DNA of 35,881 nt from Pseudomonadota bacterium (lineage in GTDB: Bacteria > Desulfobacterota > Desulfovibrionia > Desulfovibrionales > Desulfomicrobiaceae): positions 9,816 through 45,696 of the forward strand of contig JAUMXF010000006.1 of NCBI GenBank assembly GCA_030529235.1, in the 5' to 3' direction. Shown here piece by piece: positions 16,202-24,132 of this stretch; within the stretch, counting starts at the first letter, position 1; every line of letters begins with the position of its first letter. The notes beneath the pieces are model-generated. The model was not told the origin of the DNA, ran no database searches, and saw only the letters and a list, made by a program, of their open reading frames with translations. Both the position numbers and the translations under genes were made by a program.

Positions 16202-16273
16202 AATTCCTCCGCTTAAAAGTTAAACCAACATGGCTATTTTTGGGCCTGATGACTCTCTATCTAAGTTCTTGGC

Positions 16274-16291
16274 TTGTGAATCTTTTACCAA
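16274..16291 (+). promoter_or_regulatory. Putative CRP/FNR-family (HcpR-like) site before aprB
   Basis: TTGTGA-N6-TACCAA matches TTGTGA-N6-TCACAA at ten of the twelve defined positions. It overlaps the predicted -10 of the aprBA promoter (16282-16287). The same left half and a near-identical right half occur upstream of sat (17745-17762). HcpR-type CRP/FNR regulators with this consensus have been proposed to act on sulfate-reduction genes in Desulfovibrio. Confidence 0.45.
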
Positions 16292-16310
16292 GTCGAGACA
16301 GGCACGTCAA
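16282..16310 (-). promoter_or_regulatory. Putative sigma-70 promoter of aprBA
   Basis: On the minus strand TTGACG (16310-16305) and TAAAAG (16287-16282) are separated by exactly 17 bp, a good -35/-10 pair. Transcription would start near 16275, leaving a leader of about 75 nt before the aprB ATG. GGCTTG and CAAGCC flank the promoter as an inverted pair. The site lies in the 183-bp gap after the sat terminator. Confidence 0.65.
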
Positions 16311-16340
16311 GCCATAGTTGAGAGAAAATCTTCCCTGTTA

Positions 16341-16377
16341 CAAAAACGGCCCGTCAGGACATTTCCCGGCGGGCCGC
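16341..16377 (-). terminator. Intrinsic terminator after sat
   Basis: Minus-strand arms CGGCCCG (16376-16370) and CGGGCCG (16353-16347) form a 7-bp GC stem around a 16-nt loop. TTTTTG follows (16346-16341). It begins 8 bp after the sat stop and separates sat from aprBA. Confidence 0.85.
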
Positions 16378-16384
16378 ATGCAAG

Positions 16385-17653
16385 CTACATTTTTGCGCCG
16401 GAAGCGGCACCCTGCATCTTGATTTCGACCTTTTCCGTCAGGCCGGAATAGTATTCGCGCAGAATTTCCAGAACTTCGTCGCGGCCGAAATGGTCGGCGA
16501 CCGGAGCACCTTCGGACAGGGCCTTGCGCAACTTGGTTCCGGACAGAACCACCCGGTCTTCCTTGCTGTGGGGGCAGGTACGCAGGGAGGCCATGCCGTC
16601 GCACTTGTAGCAGTAGAAGGTCCAGTCGATCTTCATGGGCTGGGTGATCAGAGCCTTGCCTTCGCCCAGATTCTTGGGGATGCGGTCGAAGATTTCCTGG
16701 GCTTCGAACAGGCCGTAGAAGTCGCCCACGCCCGCATGGTCGCGGCCGATGATCATGTCGGAAACGCCGTAGTTCTGACGGAATGTCGCGTGCAGCAGGG
16801 CCTCGCGGGGGCCGGCGTAGCGCATATCCAGGGGATATCCGCCCTGCACCACGTTTTCTTTGACAAAATAACGGTCAATCAGGGTGTCGATGCATTTGAT
16901 GCGCACTTCGGCCGGGATGTCGCCGGGCTTCAGGTTGCCTACCAGAGAGTGGATGAACACGCCGTCACAAACCTCGCAGGCGATTTTGGCCAGGAATTCG
17001 TGGGAGCGGTGCATCGGGTTTCTGAGCTGCAGGGCGGCGACACGCTTCCAGCCCCGCTTTTCGAATGTGGCGCGGGCTTCGGCCGGAGTCATGTAGCAGC
17101 CGGGGAAGCGTTCGCGATAGTCGCCTTCGGACAGGACTTTGACCGGTCCGGCGATGTTGTACTTTTTCTGAGCCATGACCATCTGCACACCGGGATGATC
17201 TTTGGGGGCCACCTCCCAGAACTTATCACCTACGGAATCATCTCCGTTGCCCCTGTAGATTTTTTCGCATTCCCATTTTTTATCGGCCTCGGTCATCTCA
17301 TAGACTTCCGTGACCTTCATGGTGGCCATGAACACATTCTTTTTGGGATCGAACAGGGCGATCTCTTCGCCGACTTTCACGGCCTCATCGGTGTCGAGGG
17401 TCACGGGTACCGGCCAGAAAGTACCGTCGGCCAGAGTGAAATTTTCACATACGGATTTCCAGTCGGCCTTTGTCATGAAGCCGTTCAGCGGGCTGAAGCC
17501 GCCGATGCCCATCATGATCAGGTCGCCTTTGGCGCGGGGGCTGATGTCAATCTTTTTCAGACCCTCGGCTTTTTTCTGTTCGGCAGCCAATTCCGCACCC
17601 TGAAGTAATGAGCAAACCAAGCCTTTTCCGCCATGGGGGGGTACAAGAGCCAT
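16385..17653 (-). CDS. sat: Dissimilatory sulfate adenylyltransferase (ATP sulfurylase)
   Basis: The 422-residue enzyme activates sulfate with ATP to give APS and pyrophosphate, the first step of sulfate respiration. Active-site motifs are QLRN (209-212), the HxxH of RNPMHRSH (H215, H218) and GRDHAG (303-308). A C348-x2-C351-x8-C360-x-H362 set ([16 protein letters not shown]) is the metal-binding motif typical of homo-oligomeric Sat of sulfate reducers and archaea. It begins [13 protein letters not shown], as Desulfovibrio Sat does, with AGGAGGA eight bases before the ATG. It is a single-gene unit with its own promoter region and terminator, immediately upstream of aprBA. Confidence 0.98.
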   Translation of the reverse strand: MALVPPHGGKGLVCSLLQGAELAAEQKKAEGLKKIDISPRAKGDLIMMGIGGFSPLNGFMTKADWKSVCENFTLADGTFWPVPVTLDTDEAVKVGEEIALFDPKKNVFMATMKVTEVYEMTEADKKWECEKIYRGNGDDSVGDKFWEVAPKDHPGVQMVMAQKKYNIAGPVKVLSEGDYRERFPGCYMTPAEARATFEKRGWKRVAALQLRNPMHRSHEFLAKIACEVCDGVFIHSLVGNLKPGDIPAEVRIKCIDTLIDRYFVKENVVQGGYPLDMRYAGPREALLHATFRQNYGVSDMIIGRDHAGVGDFYGLFEAQEIFDRIPKNLGEGKALITQPMKIDWTFYCYKCDGMASLRTCPHSKEDRVVLSGTKLRKALSEGAPVADHFGRDEVLEILREYYSGLTEKVEIKMQGAASGAKM

Positions 17654-17710
17654 AACGCGATTCCTCCTAGAGATTTGTTTTTATTGGCGCAAAAACAGAA
17701 CGTTGGCTTC

Positions 17711-17739
17711 AATCTGCTCGGGTCGGGCCGCCTTGTCAA
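17711..17739 (-). promoter_or_regulatory. Putative sigma-70 promoter of sat
   Basis: On the minus strand a perfect -35 TTGACA (17739-17734) is followed after 17 bp by CAGATT (17716-17711), a moderate -10. The start would be near 17704, giving a leader of about 50 nt. The promoter lies in an AT-rich divergent region shared with the gene at 17975. Confidence 0.6.
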
Positions 17740-17744
17740 TTGTT

Positions 17745-17762
17745 TTGTGATTTTTTTATCAA
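17745..17762 (+). promoter_or_regulatory. Putative CRP/FNR-family (HcpR-like) site before sat
   Basis: TTGTGA-N6-TATCAA lies 5 bp upstream of the sat -35 box, centred near -49 from the predicted start, a position compatible with activation. It shares TTGTGA-N6-TA-x-CAA with the aprB site. The second half-site is imperfect against TCACAA (4 of 6). Confidence 0.45.
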
Positions 17763-17776
17763 CCTCTCGGGCTCCG

Positions 17777-17798
17777 TTTTATCCCCATGGCGATAAAA
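17777..17798. promoter_or_regulatory. Perfect inverted repeat in the sat/17975 divergent region
   Basis: TTTTATC-N8-GATAAAA has two perfect 7-nt arms. It sits upstream of the sat promoter and adjoins a further TTGTGA half-site. It may be an operator for sat or for the divergent gene; I cannot assign a regulator. Confidence 0.35.
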
Positions 17799-17853
17799 AT
17801 TGTGATATGCAGCATCGTTTGATTGTAATTTTTTATATTTATTTCAATATGAT

Positions 17854-17865
17854 ATATTCGAATAT
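17854..17865. promoter_or_regulatory. 12-bp perfect palindrome in the divergent region
   Basis: ATATTCGAATAT is a perfect palindrome in the most AT-rich stretch of the 321-bp gap between sat and the plus-strand gene at 17975. The rest of the gap holds the sat promoter elements already listed, and no clear plus-strand promoter was recognised. Confidence 0.25.
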
Positions 17866-17974
17866 GCGCTGGGCTCTTGCAATGGAAGGGCAAACGCTGT
17901 TAGGCAGCCGTCTGTTTCTGCGCGTGACAGTATGCACATTTCGGAACTTCCGGTTACCCTTTTGGACGTGACAC

Positions 17975-19642
17975 ATGGCGGAAAAGCATTCTCCCCTTTC
18001 CCTCACACAGGAACTGGCGCAAATTGACGAGAGACTGGTTTCTCTGCTGGCCTCGCGCACGGGGTTGCTGTCCCGGGCCGCCATGTCCAGGCGGGCCAAG
18101 AATCTGAGCATCACCGATCCCAATCAGGAAAAGACGCTCTGGCAGGTCTGGCGGGATTCTCCCAAGGCGGAAGGCCTGGAACCCCAGATGCTGAGGCGGA
18201 TTTTCCATCTGGCCAACAATCTTGCCTACTCCAGAGCCGAAAACAGCTCCGCTCCCGGAAAATCCCTTTCGCTTTTTCCCAGAAGAAAGCCGGTCAATAT
18301 CGATCTCGACGCGCCGCGGGATCAGATTCTCCGGAGCATGACATTTTTTCTTGGCGCATTGGGCTCCACTTCCCTGACTGTGGCGCCGTTTCAGAGCAAC
18401 AGCATCTCACTTGAGCTCATCAACGCCCTCAACCTGTGCGGATTCAACATCGCCATTCAGGACCGGCAGTGCCTGATCCGGCCCGCACCGTCGTGGTCTC
18501 TGGACAACAAGGCGGTGTACGCCGGGCAGAGCACCTTCCATTTTTATCTGCTTTTGTGTCTGGCCTTGGGAGGGGTGAACAGAGTCAAGTATACGGGGGC
18601 GACCAAGCTCAAAATTCTCGACCTGCGCCCGGTGCAGGAATTGCTGCCCAGGCTTGGATGCCGGCTGACCATCGTGGAGCCCCACAGCAACGGCCTGCCC
18701 GTCCGCGTGGAGACAAGCGGCCGGATTCCGGACAGTCTGGACATCCCCCCCGGTATTTCCCGGAAGTTCATTCTGGCTCTGATCGCCGCTGCCACGACCT
18801 TTAAGAAAACATTGTCCATCCGGCTCCATGAATCCTACGGAGACAGCAAGCTGTTGCGCAAGGGTATTGCTTTTTTGCAGCATTTTCTGCCGGAAGTGCA
18901 GTTTGACGGTTCGGTGGTCACCATTCCGGCCGGGTCTGCGGGGCTCGACGCCGCACAGATGGACATCCCCATTGATCCGTTGATGAGCCTGCATCTGCTG
19001 GTATTGCCCTTCTTTACGGACGGTCAGGTGACACTGCGCGGCAAATGGCCCGAATACACTCCCAATCTTCAGGACGTGATGGATATTCTGTACGAGTTCG
19101 GTCTGCGCATTTCCATCGAGCCCGACTCCATCACCTCCCGGATGGGCGACAGGCCTCCCCGGCTTTCTTTGGACATCACATCCTGTCAGGAATATCTGCC
19201 TCTTTTGCTGGCCATGGCCTTTGGTTTGAGAGGGGCCTGCGACATCACGCTTAACACGGCCCGCATCGATGTGGAGCACGCTCAGGATCTGCTTGAAGCC
19301 CTGGGTGCCGGTTATTTCCTGCAACCGGGCCTGCTGCGGCTGGGTCTGCCTTCCACCCGCAAGCCCAAGGAGGGACCCTGGCAAAGTCCGGGGCCATACT
19401 GGACGCTGGCGGGGGCCCTTATTTCCTTTACGCATCCCGGTGTCTGTCTGGCCAATGCGGACAACATTTCCTCCGCATGGCCCTGGTTCTGGAAGATTTT
19501 CATGAATCTGCCCGAGCCCCAGCACTTCATCCGCTCCGTAAGCGAGGGCGATGACGCTGACGGCGATGCCGATTTTGATGGCGCGCCAAAGCGCAGACGC
19601 ATCAAGGTCACAGGGCATGGACGACCTCACGACGCAGATTGA
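17975..19642 (+). CDS. Chorismate-mutase-like / EPSP-synthase-like fusion, probable non-canonical enzyme
   Basis: The 555-residue protein has an N-terminal AroQ-like helical domain (about 9-85; IDERLVSLLASRTGLLSRA, then SITDPNQEK). Residues 105-525 resemble the EPSP synthase/MurA inside-out barrel: repeated beta-alpha-beta units, LRPVQELLPRLGCRL, PPGISRKFILALIAAATTF and ESYGDSKLLRKG. The EPSPS phosphate/PEP motif (PSKS..R) is replaced by a region reading NIDLDAPRDQILRS, the N-x-GT-x-R motif by YAGQSTFHF, and no K-ESDR-type motif is present. It therefore probably lacks EPSP synthase activity, which is presumably supplied by aroA at the left edge. The tail (about 525-555) is Asp-rich, then basic. 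It is divergent from sat, the same neighbourhood as in D. vulgaris. The role is unknown. Confidence 0.7.
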   Translation: MAEKHSPLSLTQELAQIDERLVSLLASRTGLLSRAAMSRRAKNLSITDPNQEKTLWQVWRDSPKAEGLEPQMLRRIFHLANNLAYSRAENSSAPGKSLSLFPRRKPVNIDLDAPRDQILRSMTFFLGALGSTSLTVAPFQSNSISLELINALNLCGFNIAIQDRQCLIRPAPSWSLDNKAVYAGQSTFHFYLLLCLALGGVNRVKYTGATKLKILDLRPVQELLPRLGCRLTIVEPHSNGLPVRVETSGRIPDSLDIPPGISRKFILALIAAATTFKKTLSIRLHESYGDSKLLRKGIAFLQHFLPEVQFDGSVVTIPAGSAGLDAAQMDIPIDPLMSLHLLVLPFFTDGQVTLRGKWPEYTPNLQDVMDILYEFGLRISIEPDSITSRMGDRPPRLSLDITSCQEYLPLLLAMAFGLRGACDITLNTARIDVEHAQDLLEALGAGYFLQPGLLRLGLPSTRKPKEGPWQSPGPYWTLAGALISFTHPGVCLANADNISSAWPWFWKIFMNLPEPQHFIRSVSEGDDADGDADFDGAPKRRRIKVTGHGRPHDAD

Positions 19643-19820
19643 GCATCTGCGGCGGGAGCGGGCGGCCGTGCAGGCGCGGATCAAGGAACTGCTGCTGACC
19701 GAAGATCCTGGACGGGGCGTTGTTTTCCATGAGGAAATCTTCCGCCTGCAGCAGGACAGTCTACGCATGGAAACGGAAATCCAGATTCTCCAGGCCCGGT
19801 TGCGGCGCGGATCCTGCTGA
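19617..19820 (+). CDS. Small coiled-coil protein
   Basis: A 67-residue, highly charged helical protein: QIEHLRRERAAVQARIKELL, a short GRGVVFHEEIF break, then DSLRMETEIQILQARLRR. Two heptad segments separated by a loop suggest a helical hairpin or coiled-coil dimer. It starts at ATG 19617 inside the last codons of the preceding gene (26-bp overlap), with a modest AAGGT ribosome site. It is therefore likely co-translated with the EPSPS-like protein and may bind it. There is no Cys, signal or enzyme motif. The function is unknown. Confidence 0.65.
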   Translation: MDDLTTQIEHLRRERAAVQARIKELLLTEDPGRGVVFHEEIFRLQQDSLRMETEIQILQARLRRGSC

Positions 19821-19876
19821 TATTGCCAATCCCGCCATTTGCTTTTCAATGGCTCACTTTTTTCCAAGGACATTCC

Positions 19877-21799
19877 ATGAAACAGAATCTCACCCGCAAG
19901 ATCATTGCCGCGCACCTGGTCGAGGGCTCCATGACCGCCGGTAGTGAAGTGGCCGTGCGCATCGACCAGACCCTGACCCAGGACGCCACAGGCACCATGG
20001 CCTATCTGCAATGGGAGGCCATCGGACTGCCCAGGGTCAAGACGGAAGTCTCGGTCAGCTACGTGGATCACAACACCCTGCAGATGGGCTTCCGCAACCC
20101 CGACGACCATCGCTACCTGCGCAGTGTGGCGGCCAAATACGGCATTGTTTTTTCTCCTCCCGGCACGGGCATCTGTCATCAGCTGCATCTGGAAAATTTC
20201 GCCGTGCCGGGCAAAACCCTGATCGGCTCGGATTCCCACACGCCCACGGCCGGAGGCATCGGCTGTCTGGCCATGGGCGCTGGAGGGCTTTCCGTGGCCC
20301 TGGCCATGGCGGGCGAGCCTTATACCCTGGCCATGCCCAAGGTGTTCAAAATACGTCTTGAGGGACAACTGACCGGATACGCCTCGGCCAAGGACGTCAT
20401 TTTGCATCTGCTCGGTCTGCTTACGGTCAAGGGCGGAGTGGGCGCGGTCATGGAATACTGTGGCCCGGGCGTGGCCAGTCTGAGCGTGCCGGAACGGGCC
20501 ACCATCGCCAACATGGGCGCGGAGCTGGGGGCGACGGGCTCTGTTTTTCCGAGCGATGAGCAGACCAGGGCCTTTCTGGAACTCATGGGCCGGGCCGACG
20601 CCTTTACGCCGCTGGCGGCCGATGACGGCGCGGAGTACGACCGGGAAATCGTTGTGGATTTGAGTGCTCTGGTGCCGCTGGCCGCGCGGCCGCATATGCC
20701 CGATCTGGTGGTGCCCGTGGCCGAACTGGACGGGCTGGCCGTGGATCAGGTGGCCATCGGCTCCTGCACCAATTCGTCCTATTCCGACTTGCAGGCCGTG
20801 GCCCGGATTCTGGCCGGAGAACATGTCGCTCCGGGGACGGATCTCATGCTTTCACCGGGTTCCAAGCAGGTCCTGAAAATGCTCATGGCCGAAGGGTTGC
20901 TGGACCATATTCTGGACGCCGGAGGACGGCTTCTGGAATGTTCCTGCGGGCCGTGCATCGGCATGGGCGGCTCTCCCGGAAGCGGCGGAGTCAGCGCGCG
21001 GACCTTCAACCGCAATTTCGAGGGCCGCAGCGGCACTCAGGACGGGCAGGTCTATCTGGTCAGTCCCGTCACTGCCGCCTTCTGCGCCCTGCGCGGCAAA
21101 TTCACCGATCCGGCCACATGGGACAAAGAAATCCCCCGGCCGTCTCTTCCGGCCACCGCGCCGTCCATCAGGCACCTGTTTGCCTATCCGCCCGAGGACG
21201 CTTCCTTCGTCGAGGTGCTGCGCGGTCCGAACATCGTCCCGCTGTCGCCCTTCGACAGACTGCCCGATACTCTGACCCTGCCGGTTCTGATCAAGGTCGG
21301 CGACAACATCACCACGGATCACATCATGCCTGCGGGCGCGGCCATCACGGCCCTGCGCTCGAATATTCCGGCCATCAGCCGCCACGTGTTCGAGAGGGTG
21401 GACAAGGATTTCGTCGGTCGGGCCGAAGCCGCCGGACAGGGCGTGATTCTGGCCGGGGAGAACTACGGCCAAGGTTCCAGCCGCGAACACGCGGCTCTGG
21501 CCCCGCGCCACTTAGGCGTGCGCATGGTGCTGGCCAAGTCCTACGCGCGCATTCACAAGGCCAATCTGGTCAATTTCGGCATCCTGCCGCTGACTCTGGT
21601 CAATCCTGCCGATTACGATCTGCTGTCTCAGGGCTGTCCGCTCACGGTGGATCTGGCCGGACTCGCGCCGGGCAAGGAGCTGGCCGCAGTCATGGAAAAC
21701 GGCCGGGAAATCGCCCTGGCCCATGATTTGACGGGCAATGAAATAGCCATTATCAGGGCGGGCGGTTTGCTGAACTACGTCAACGACAGGCAAAAATAG
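19877..21799 (+). CDS. acn: Aconitate hydratase (short, single-chain type)
   Basis: The 640-residue protein interconverts citrate and isocitrate through cis-aconitate. Cluster-binding Cys are C297 (IGSCTNSSYSD) and C357/C360 (ECSCGPCIGMGG). The domain 1-3 motifs GSDSHTPTAGGIG (117-129) and YVDHNTLQ are present. The C-terminal swivel domain holds GENYGQGSSREHAALAPRH and KSYARIHKANL. The length and order match the short bacterial aconitase type, smaller than AcnA or AcnB. The start at 19877 is chosen because AAGGA lies 6 bases before it; the in-frame extension has no ribosome site. A LeuCD-like role is excluded by the single-chain layout and aconitase motifs. It stands 56 bp after the coiled-coil gene and 51 bp before ppiD. 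Confidence 0.95.
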   Translation: MKQNLTRKIIAAHLVEGSMTAGSEVAVRIDQTLTQDATGTMAYLQWEAIGLPRVKTEVSVSYVDHNTLQMGFRNPDDHRYLRSVAAKYGIVFSPPGTGICHQLHLENFAVPGKTLIGSDSHTPTAGGIGCLAMGAGGLSVALAMAGEPYTLAMPKVFKIRLEGQLTGYASAKDVILHLLGLLTVKGGVGAVMEYCGPGVASLSVPERATIANMGAELGATGSVFPSDEQTRAFLELMGRADAFTPLAADDGAEYDREIVVDLSALVPLAARPHMPDLVVPVAELDGLAVDQVAIGSCTNSSYSDLQAVARILAGEHVAPGTDLMLSPGSKQVLKMLMAEGLLDHILDAGGRLLECSCGPCIGMGGSPGSGGVSARTFNRNFEGRSGTQDGQVYLVSPVTAAFCALRGKFTDPATWDKEIPRPSLPATAPSIRHLFAYPPEDASFVEVLRGPNIVPLSPFDRLPDTLTLPVLIKVGDNITTDHIMPAGAAITALRSNIPAISRHVFERVDKDFVGRAEAAGQGVILAGENYGQGSSREHAALAPRHLGVRMVLAKSYARIHKANLVNFGILPLTLVNPADYDLLSQGCPLTVDLAGLAPGKELAAVMENGREIALAHDLTGNEIAIIRAGGLLNYVNDRQK

Positions 21800-21850
21800 C
21801 CGGAAAATCCGGCCTTTTCTCCCACTTCAAAGAAATCGATCGGAGCCTTC

Positions 21851-23743
21851 ATGCTGGATATACTGCGCCAGGGCGCACAGAGCTGGATGATAAAAGTTCT
21901 CTTCGGCATCATCATCGCCGTCTTTGTGCTGGCCTTCGGCATGAACCGCGTGGACCACGACCGGGGCACCACTGTGGCCACGGTCAACGGCGAGCCCATC
22001 CTCTTTCAGCAGTTTCAGGACCGCCTGCAACGCAGTCTGGAAATGGTCCGCGCCCAGAGCCCCGGCATGTCTTCGGAGATGCTGACCCAGATGGGATTCA
22101 AAAGGCAGATTTTCGAACAGATGGTCGTGGAAGAACTGCTGCTGCAGAAGGCCGCCGAACTGGGCGTGACCGTATCCAGGGAAGAGCTGGCCCGCGAAGT
22201 GCACATGCTCCCGGCCTTCCGGAACGAGGCCGGAGTGTTCGATCCGGCGGTCTACCAGAGCGTGCTGCAGAATAATCATCTCACGCCCGGCGTTTTTGAG
22301 GCCGACTACATGCGCGGCATGCTCATGACCAAGATGCGCGGCTATATAGGGCTGGCCGGCCGTCTGAACGAAGACCTGATCCATGATTTCTTCACTTACG
22401 GCCAGAGCAAGGCCGTCATCGCGTACAGGCTTTTTCCCTGGGAGGACTATCGCGGGCAGGTCAACGCCACGGACGAACAGGTGAGCAGCTATTACGAGAA
22501 CCACAAAAGCGAGTACGCCATTCCGGCCCAGGCCCGTGTGGCGTACCTGGAGATCACGCCGGCTTCCTTGGCCGACCTCGCCGCTGTGACCGATCAGGAA
22601 ATCCAGAAGCATTACGATGCCCGCAAGGAAGACTTCAAGGTGGAAGAAGAGGTCAAGGCCCGGCATCTGCTGGTGCGCGTGGCCGAGGATGCGCCTGAGG
22701 AAGACGTGAAAAAGGCCATGGAAAAGATCGAGACGGCGCGCAAGGAATTGCAGGCCGGCAAGAAGTTCGCGGATGTGGCCGGAAAGTACACCGAAGACCC
22801 TTCCGGAACAGATACGGGCGGTGCTTTGGGCTGGTTCGGGCGCGGCCGGATGGTCAAGCCTTTCGAGGATGCGGCCTTTGGCCTGGAAAAAGGTGCGGTC
22901 AGCGAACCCGTGCGCACCCAGTTCGGCTTTCATCTGATTGAGGTGGAAGACAAGAAGCCCGCCTACTACCGGGAGTTTTCCGACGTGAGCGGCCAGATCC
23001 GGGAGCGTCTCGCTCAGGACCGCGCCGCCGAGACACTTCAGGACCGTCTGGATCAGGCCCTGGAAATGCTGCTCGCCGGTGAGACGCTTCAGGCTGTGAC
23101 CAAAAGCATCGGCCTGCGTCTCGAAGTCAGGGAAACAGCTCCCTTCAGCCGTCAGCAGGGGCCGGGAGAACTGCCCGGACTTTCGGCCGAAAATGCGGAG
23201 GCGCTTTTCGATCTGGCCGTGAACTCCACCACCCAGGCTCCGCTGATGGTGCAGGACGGCTATCTGCTGGCCACCAAACTTGAGCAGACTCCGGAGCTTT
23301 TCACACCGCTGGACGAGGTCCGTCAGGGCATCAAGGAGACTATCGTGCGGGAAGAAGCCCTGAAACTGGCCAAGGCCGCTGCGGACAACGCGTTGCCCGG
23401 ACTTAAGGACGGAGGCGAAAACGCCACGCTCAAGGAAACCGAGCCCTTTGGCCGTCAGGACCAGATTCCCGGACTGGGGATGGTTCAGCCGCTGACCAAG
23501 GCGGCCTTCGGTGCCGCTCCCGGAACCTGGCTGCCGGAGAGCTACGCCGTGCCCGAAGGGTATGTGCTGGCCAAAACCGTCAGGGTGACACCGCCCACGG
23601 AAGAGGAATGGGAGGCCGAGAAGACGTCCTGGATCGAGTCCATGAACAGGGGCTCCGAGCAGCAGGCAGTACAGGCCTTTCTTACGGATTTGCGAAACAA
23701 GGCGGATGTCCGCATTATCAATCCGGCGGTTCTTGAGAACTGA
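21851..23743 (+). CDS. ppiD: PpiD-like periplasmic peptidyl-prolyl isomerase/chaperone
   Basis: The 630-residue membrane-anchored chaperone has a single N-terminal transmembrane helix (about 14-30, IKVLFGIIIAVFVLAFG). A SurA-N-like helical region (about 42-190) follows, starting ATVNGEPILFQQFQDRL. A parvulin (PPIC) domain lies at about 263-371 (ARHLLVRVAEDAP, GGALGWFGRGRMVKPFEDAAF, TQFGFHLIEVED). The C-terminal 250 residues form the second SurA-N/PpiD-like region. It should help fold secreted proteins at the periplasmic face of the inner membrane. GGAG precedes the ATG, and the gene ends just before a strong terminator. Length and layout match PpiD. Confidence 0.92.
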   Translation: MLDILRQGAQSWMIKVLFGIIIAVFVLAFGMNRVDHDRGTTVATVNGEPILFQQFQDRLQRSLEMVRAQSPGMSSEMLTQMGFKRQIFEQMVVEELLLQKAAELGVTVSREELAREVHMLPAFRNEAGVFDPAVYQSVLQNNHLTPGVFEADYMRGMLMTKMRGYIGLAGRLNEDLIHDFFTYGQSKAVIAYRLFPWEDYRGQVNATDEQVSSYYENHKSEYAIPAQARVAYLEITPASLADLAAVTDQEIQKHYDARKEDFKVEEEVKARHLLVRVAEDAPEEDVKKAMEKIETARKELQAGKKFADVAGKYTEDPSGTDTGGALGWFGRGRMVKPFEDAAFGLEKGAVSEPVRTQFGFHLIEVEDKKPAYYREFSDVSGQIRERLAQDRAAETLQDRLDQALEMLLAGETLQAVTKSIGLRLEVRETAPFSRQQGPGELPGLSAENAEALFDLAVNSTTQAPLMVQDGYLLATKLEQTPELFTPLDEVRQGIKETIVREEALKLAKAAADNALPGLKDGGENATLKETEPFGRQDQIPGLGMVQPLTKAAFGAAPGTWLPESYAVPEGYVLAKTVRVTPPTEEEWEAEKTSWIESMNRGSEQQAVQAFLTDLRNKADVRIINPAVLEN

Positions 23744-23747
23744 CGGG

Positions 23748-23773
23748 AAAGCCCGGCAATGCCGGGCTTTTTT
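23748..23773 (+). terminator. Intrinsic terminator after ppiD
   Basis: Arms AAAGCCCGGC (23748-23757) and GCCGGGCTTT (23761-23770) form a 10-bp stem with a 3-nt loop. A run of six T ends the site. It starts 4 bp after the ppiD stop. Confidence 0.92.
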
Positions 23774-23805
23774 GTGCCCATTTTCCAGAGCCCCCTTGAG
23801 GTCAT

Positions 23806-24048
23806 ATGGTTCTGGGTCTGCCGGATCTTTCCACAATTGTCAGTAACGCGATTTTCGGCGGGCAGTTGACCCGCATTGGCGGCACACGGACCGACTCAAT
23901 CCACGCTTATGTGGTACCCTCGATAAAGGCCGCCGATACAAATGGCCCGAAGCGGAAGTCCGTAAGAGGAAATGTTGAATCCGTGGAATGCGGGCGGCAG
24001 GGACGGCAATGGCGTGGCGGTTCAGCTGGGGCGATGGGCGTTCAATGA
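23806..24048 (+). CDS. Possible short gene or phage-gene remnant
   Basis: An 80-codon ORF begins at ATG 23806 with GAGG four to five bases before it, right after the ppiD terminator. It reads VLGLPDLSTIVSNAIFGG, then QLTRIGGTRTD. The opening faintly recalls small phage head-tail or tail-attachment proteins that begin 'DLSGIVSKAM', but the match is short. From about residue 45 the sequence loses any such character and becomes Gly/Arg-rich, as if read out of frame. It may be a decayed fragment, a small orphan gene, or not coding. The 389-bp gap between ppiD and the convergent gene at 24133 holds otherwise only the terminator and a weak hairpin at 24092-24134. Confidence 0.3.
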   Translation: MVLGLPDLSTIVSNAIFGGQLTRIGGTRTDSIHAYVVPSIKAADTNGPKRKSVRGNVESVECGRQGRQWRGGSAGAMGVQ

Positions 24049-24132
24049 CGGATAACTTCCCGTCGGGATAAAGGCGCCATAGGCCGAGTTTGAAGAAACT
24101 TCTCCTGCTCAGGCGCATAGGCGCGGGTTTCT

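Noticed and set aside
17633-17971. Plus-strand frame across the sat/17975 divergent region
   Set aside because: It begins inside sat in antisense and runs through the promoter region; low complexity and no family similarity.
23840-24114. Minus-strand frame with a twin-arginine-like SRRSFFK motif
   Set aside because: No hydrophobic segment follows the motif, there is no ribosome site, and the frame overlaps the hairpin behind the phosphodiesterase; the match appears to be chance.
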